DNA of 22,717 nt. It comes from JBBRCX01 sp038204465 (GTDB lineage Bacteria > Planctomycetota > Phycisphaerae > Tepidisphaerales > Tepidisphaeraceae). Location of the stretch: NCBI GenBank assembly GCA_038204465.1, contig JBBRCX010000075.1:1-22717 (forward strand), given 5' to 3'. Position numbers and translations under genes: made by a program. Positions 22,091-22,717 of the stretch are shown in pieces; position 1 is the stretch's first letter, and each line of letters opens with the position of its first letter. Under the pieces are notes generated by a model. That model was not told the origin of the DNA. It did not search any database and saw only the letters and a program-made list of their open reading frames with translations.

Positions 22091-22717
22091 GGCATTGCCC
22101 GGGGTGATAGCTGGCGGCGGCGAAGTTGTAGTTGACGGCGGCGAAGTCGCCGTTGGCGAACCCTACGACGACGATGCGGCTGTCGGGGCGAATGACGATG
22201 CCGCGGGCCTCGGCGTTGACGCCGATGCCGGTGGTGAGCTTGCCGGCGTTGCCGAACAGGGTGTCGAGTGCGCCGCCGGCGGTGAGGCGGGCGACGGCGA
22301 AGTTGCGGGCGCTGGTGTTGGTGTAGGTGTAGCCGGCGAGATAGATCTTACCGTCGGACTGCACGCCCAGGGAGAGGCCTGAGTCGGTGCCGCCGAAATC
22401 GATGGTGGTCTTGCCACTGGTTCCGAACGTGGTGTCGAGCGCGCCGTTGGAGGTGAGGTAGCGGGCGACGGCGAAGTTGCCGCCGGTGGCGCTGGCGCCG
22501 GTGCTGCCGCCGACGAGGATGTAGTTGGTGCCGCCGACGGTTTGCAGGCCCAGCGCGTAGCCGGCGTCGGTGGCGCCGAAGTCGGTGGTGAGCTTGCCGC
22601 TGGTACCGAAGGTGGAGTCGAGCGAGCCGTCGGTGCTGGAGTAGCGGGCCAAGGCGAAGTTGCCGGCGCTTGAGCCGGCGACCAGGATGTTGCCCGAGGC
22701 GTCGAGCTTGAGGCCGT
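22044..22717 (-). CDS. Surface protein, delta-60 repeat part (5' end outside window; frame broken near its 3' end)
   Basis: The frame is open to the right edge. It contains at least three units of the delta-60 (TIGR02608) repeat of about 55-60 residues, each with the signature NFAVARY...GALDTTFGTSGK: one at GSLDSTFGTSGKLTTDFG, one at GALDTTFGTSGKTTIDFG and one at GALDTLFGNAGKLTTGIG, separated by strands such as SDGKIYLAGYT. These repeats form beta-propeller-like blades in exported proteins. After VVVGFANGDFAAVNYNFAA the frame goes into a meaningless tail and stops at 22044, while the true continuation PGNAVLIDNITPTL lies one base over. A one-base insertion or sequencing error near 22105-22135 is the simplest cause. 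Confidence 0.85.
   Translation of the reverse strand, partial: GLKLDASGNILVAGSSAGNFALARYSSTDGSLDSTFGTSGKLTTDFGATDAGYALGLQTVGGTNYILVGGSTGASATGGNFAVARYLTSNGALDTTFGTSGKTTIDFGGTDSGLSLGVQSDGKIYLAGYTYTNTSARNFAVARLTAGGALDTLFGNAGKLTTGIGVNAEARGIVIRPDSRIVVVGFANGDFAAVNYNFAAASYHPGQCRADRQHHTHVDDRRR

Overview
The window is GC-rich bacterial DNA that looks like a member of the Planctomycetota, most likely class Phycisphaerae. The evidence is indirect: a C-terminal zinc ribbon of the type CxxCGYDLR...CPECG, several PhyH dioxygenases side by side, a TPR protein that resembles the N-terminus of a secretin, a delta-60/PKD surface protein, and a DUF309/GNAT/L31 neighbourhood. No mobile element, tRNA, rRNA or CRISPR array was recognised.

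Layout. 1-1188 (-) is the 5' part of a TPR protein, possibly secretin-like, with a GTG start set by a perfect Shine-Dalgarno. 1189-1875 has no gene but is densely structured and holds words resembling a cobalamin riboswitch on the + strand. 1876-2565 (-) is a membrane-anchored unknown. 2655-3974 (-) is murA with a clear terminator. 4274-10146 is the most unusual block: four PhyH-type Fe(II)/2-oxoglutarate dioxygenases and two cupin-AraC regulators, with an HU-like protein in the middle. Two regulator genes are each divergent from a dioxygenase gene (5894/5994 and 9149/9268), and the gaps hold candidate operators. 10256-11488 (+) is an exported alpha/beta hydrolase; it converges, with a 4-base overlap, on a 954-residue exported TPR protein (11485-14349, -).

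14418-17752 is a run of minus-strand genes. In transcription order it reads rpmE, a hidden small ORF, lipoprotein 2, lipoprotein 1, a YfcE-type phosphodiesterase, a GNAT acetyltransferase and a DUF309 protein, and the TPR gene follows. The two lipoproteins are paralogues. rpmE has a good promoter and a leader of about 155 nt with two hairpins. A PilZ gene (18093-18506, +) diverges from rpmE.

18507-19005 has no gene and carries a C-rich tract whose minus strand is a canonical G-quadruplex motif. 19028-20657 is an imperfect tandem duplication of about 815 bp. Each copy holds a membrane zinc-ribbon gene plus the 3' end of the neighbouring surface-protein gene, so the left copy contains a pseudogene tail. 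20459-22717 is the surface protein itself (delta-60 repeats, then PKD and FnIII-like domains); it is split by an apparent one-base frameshift near 22105-22135 and its 5' end lies outside the window.

How they may work together (inference): the dioxygenase/AraC block looks like a small-molecule-responsive oxidative catabolic or tailoring locus with an unknown substrate. The rpmE run mixes translation and envelope functions. The right end is a recently rearranged cell-surface locus.
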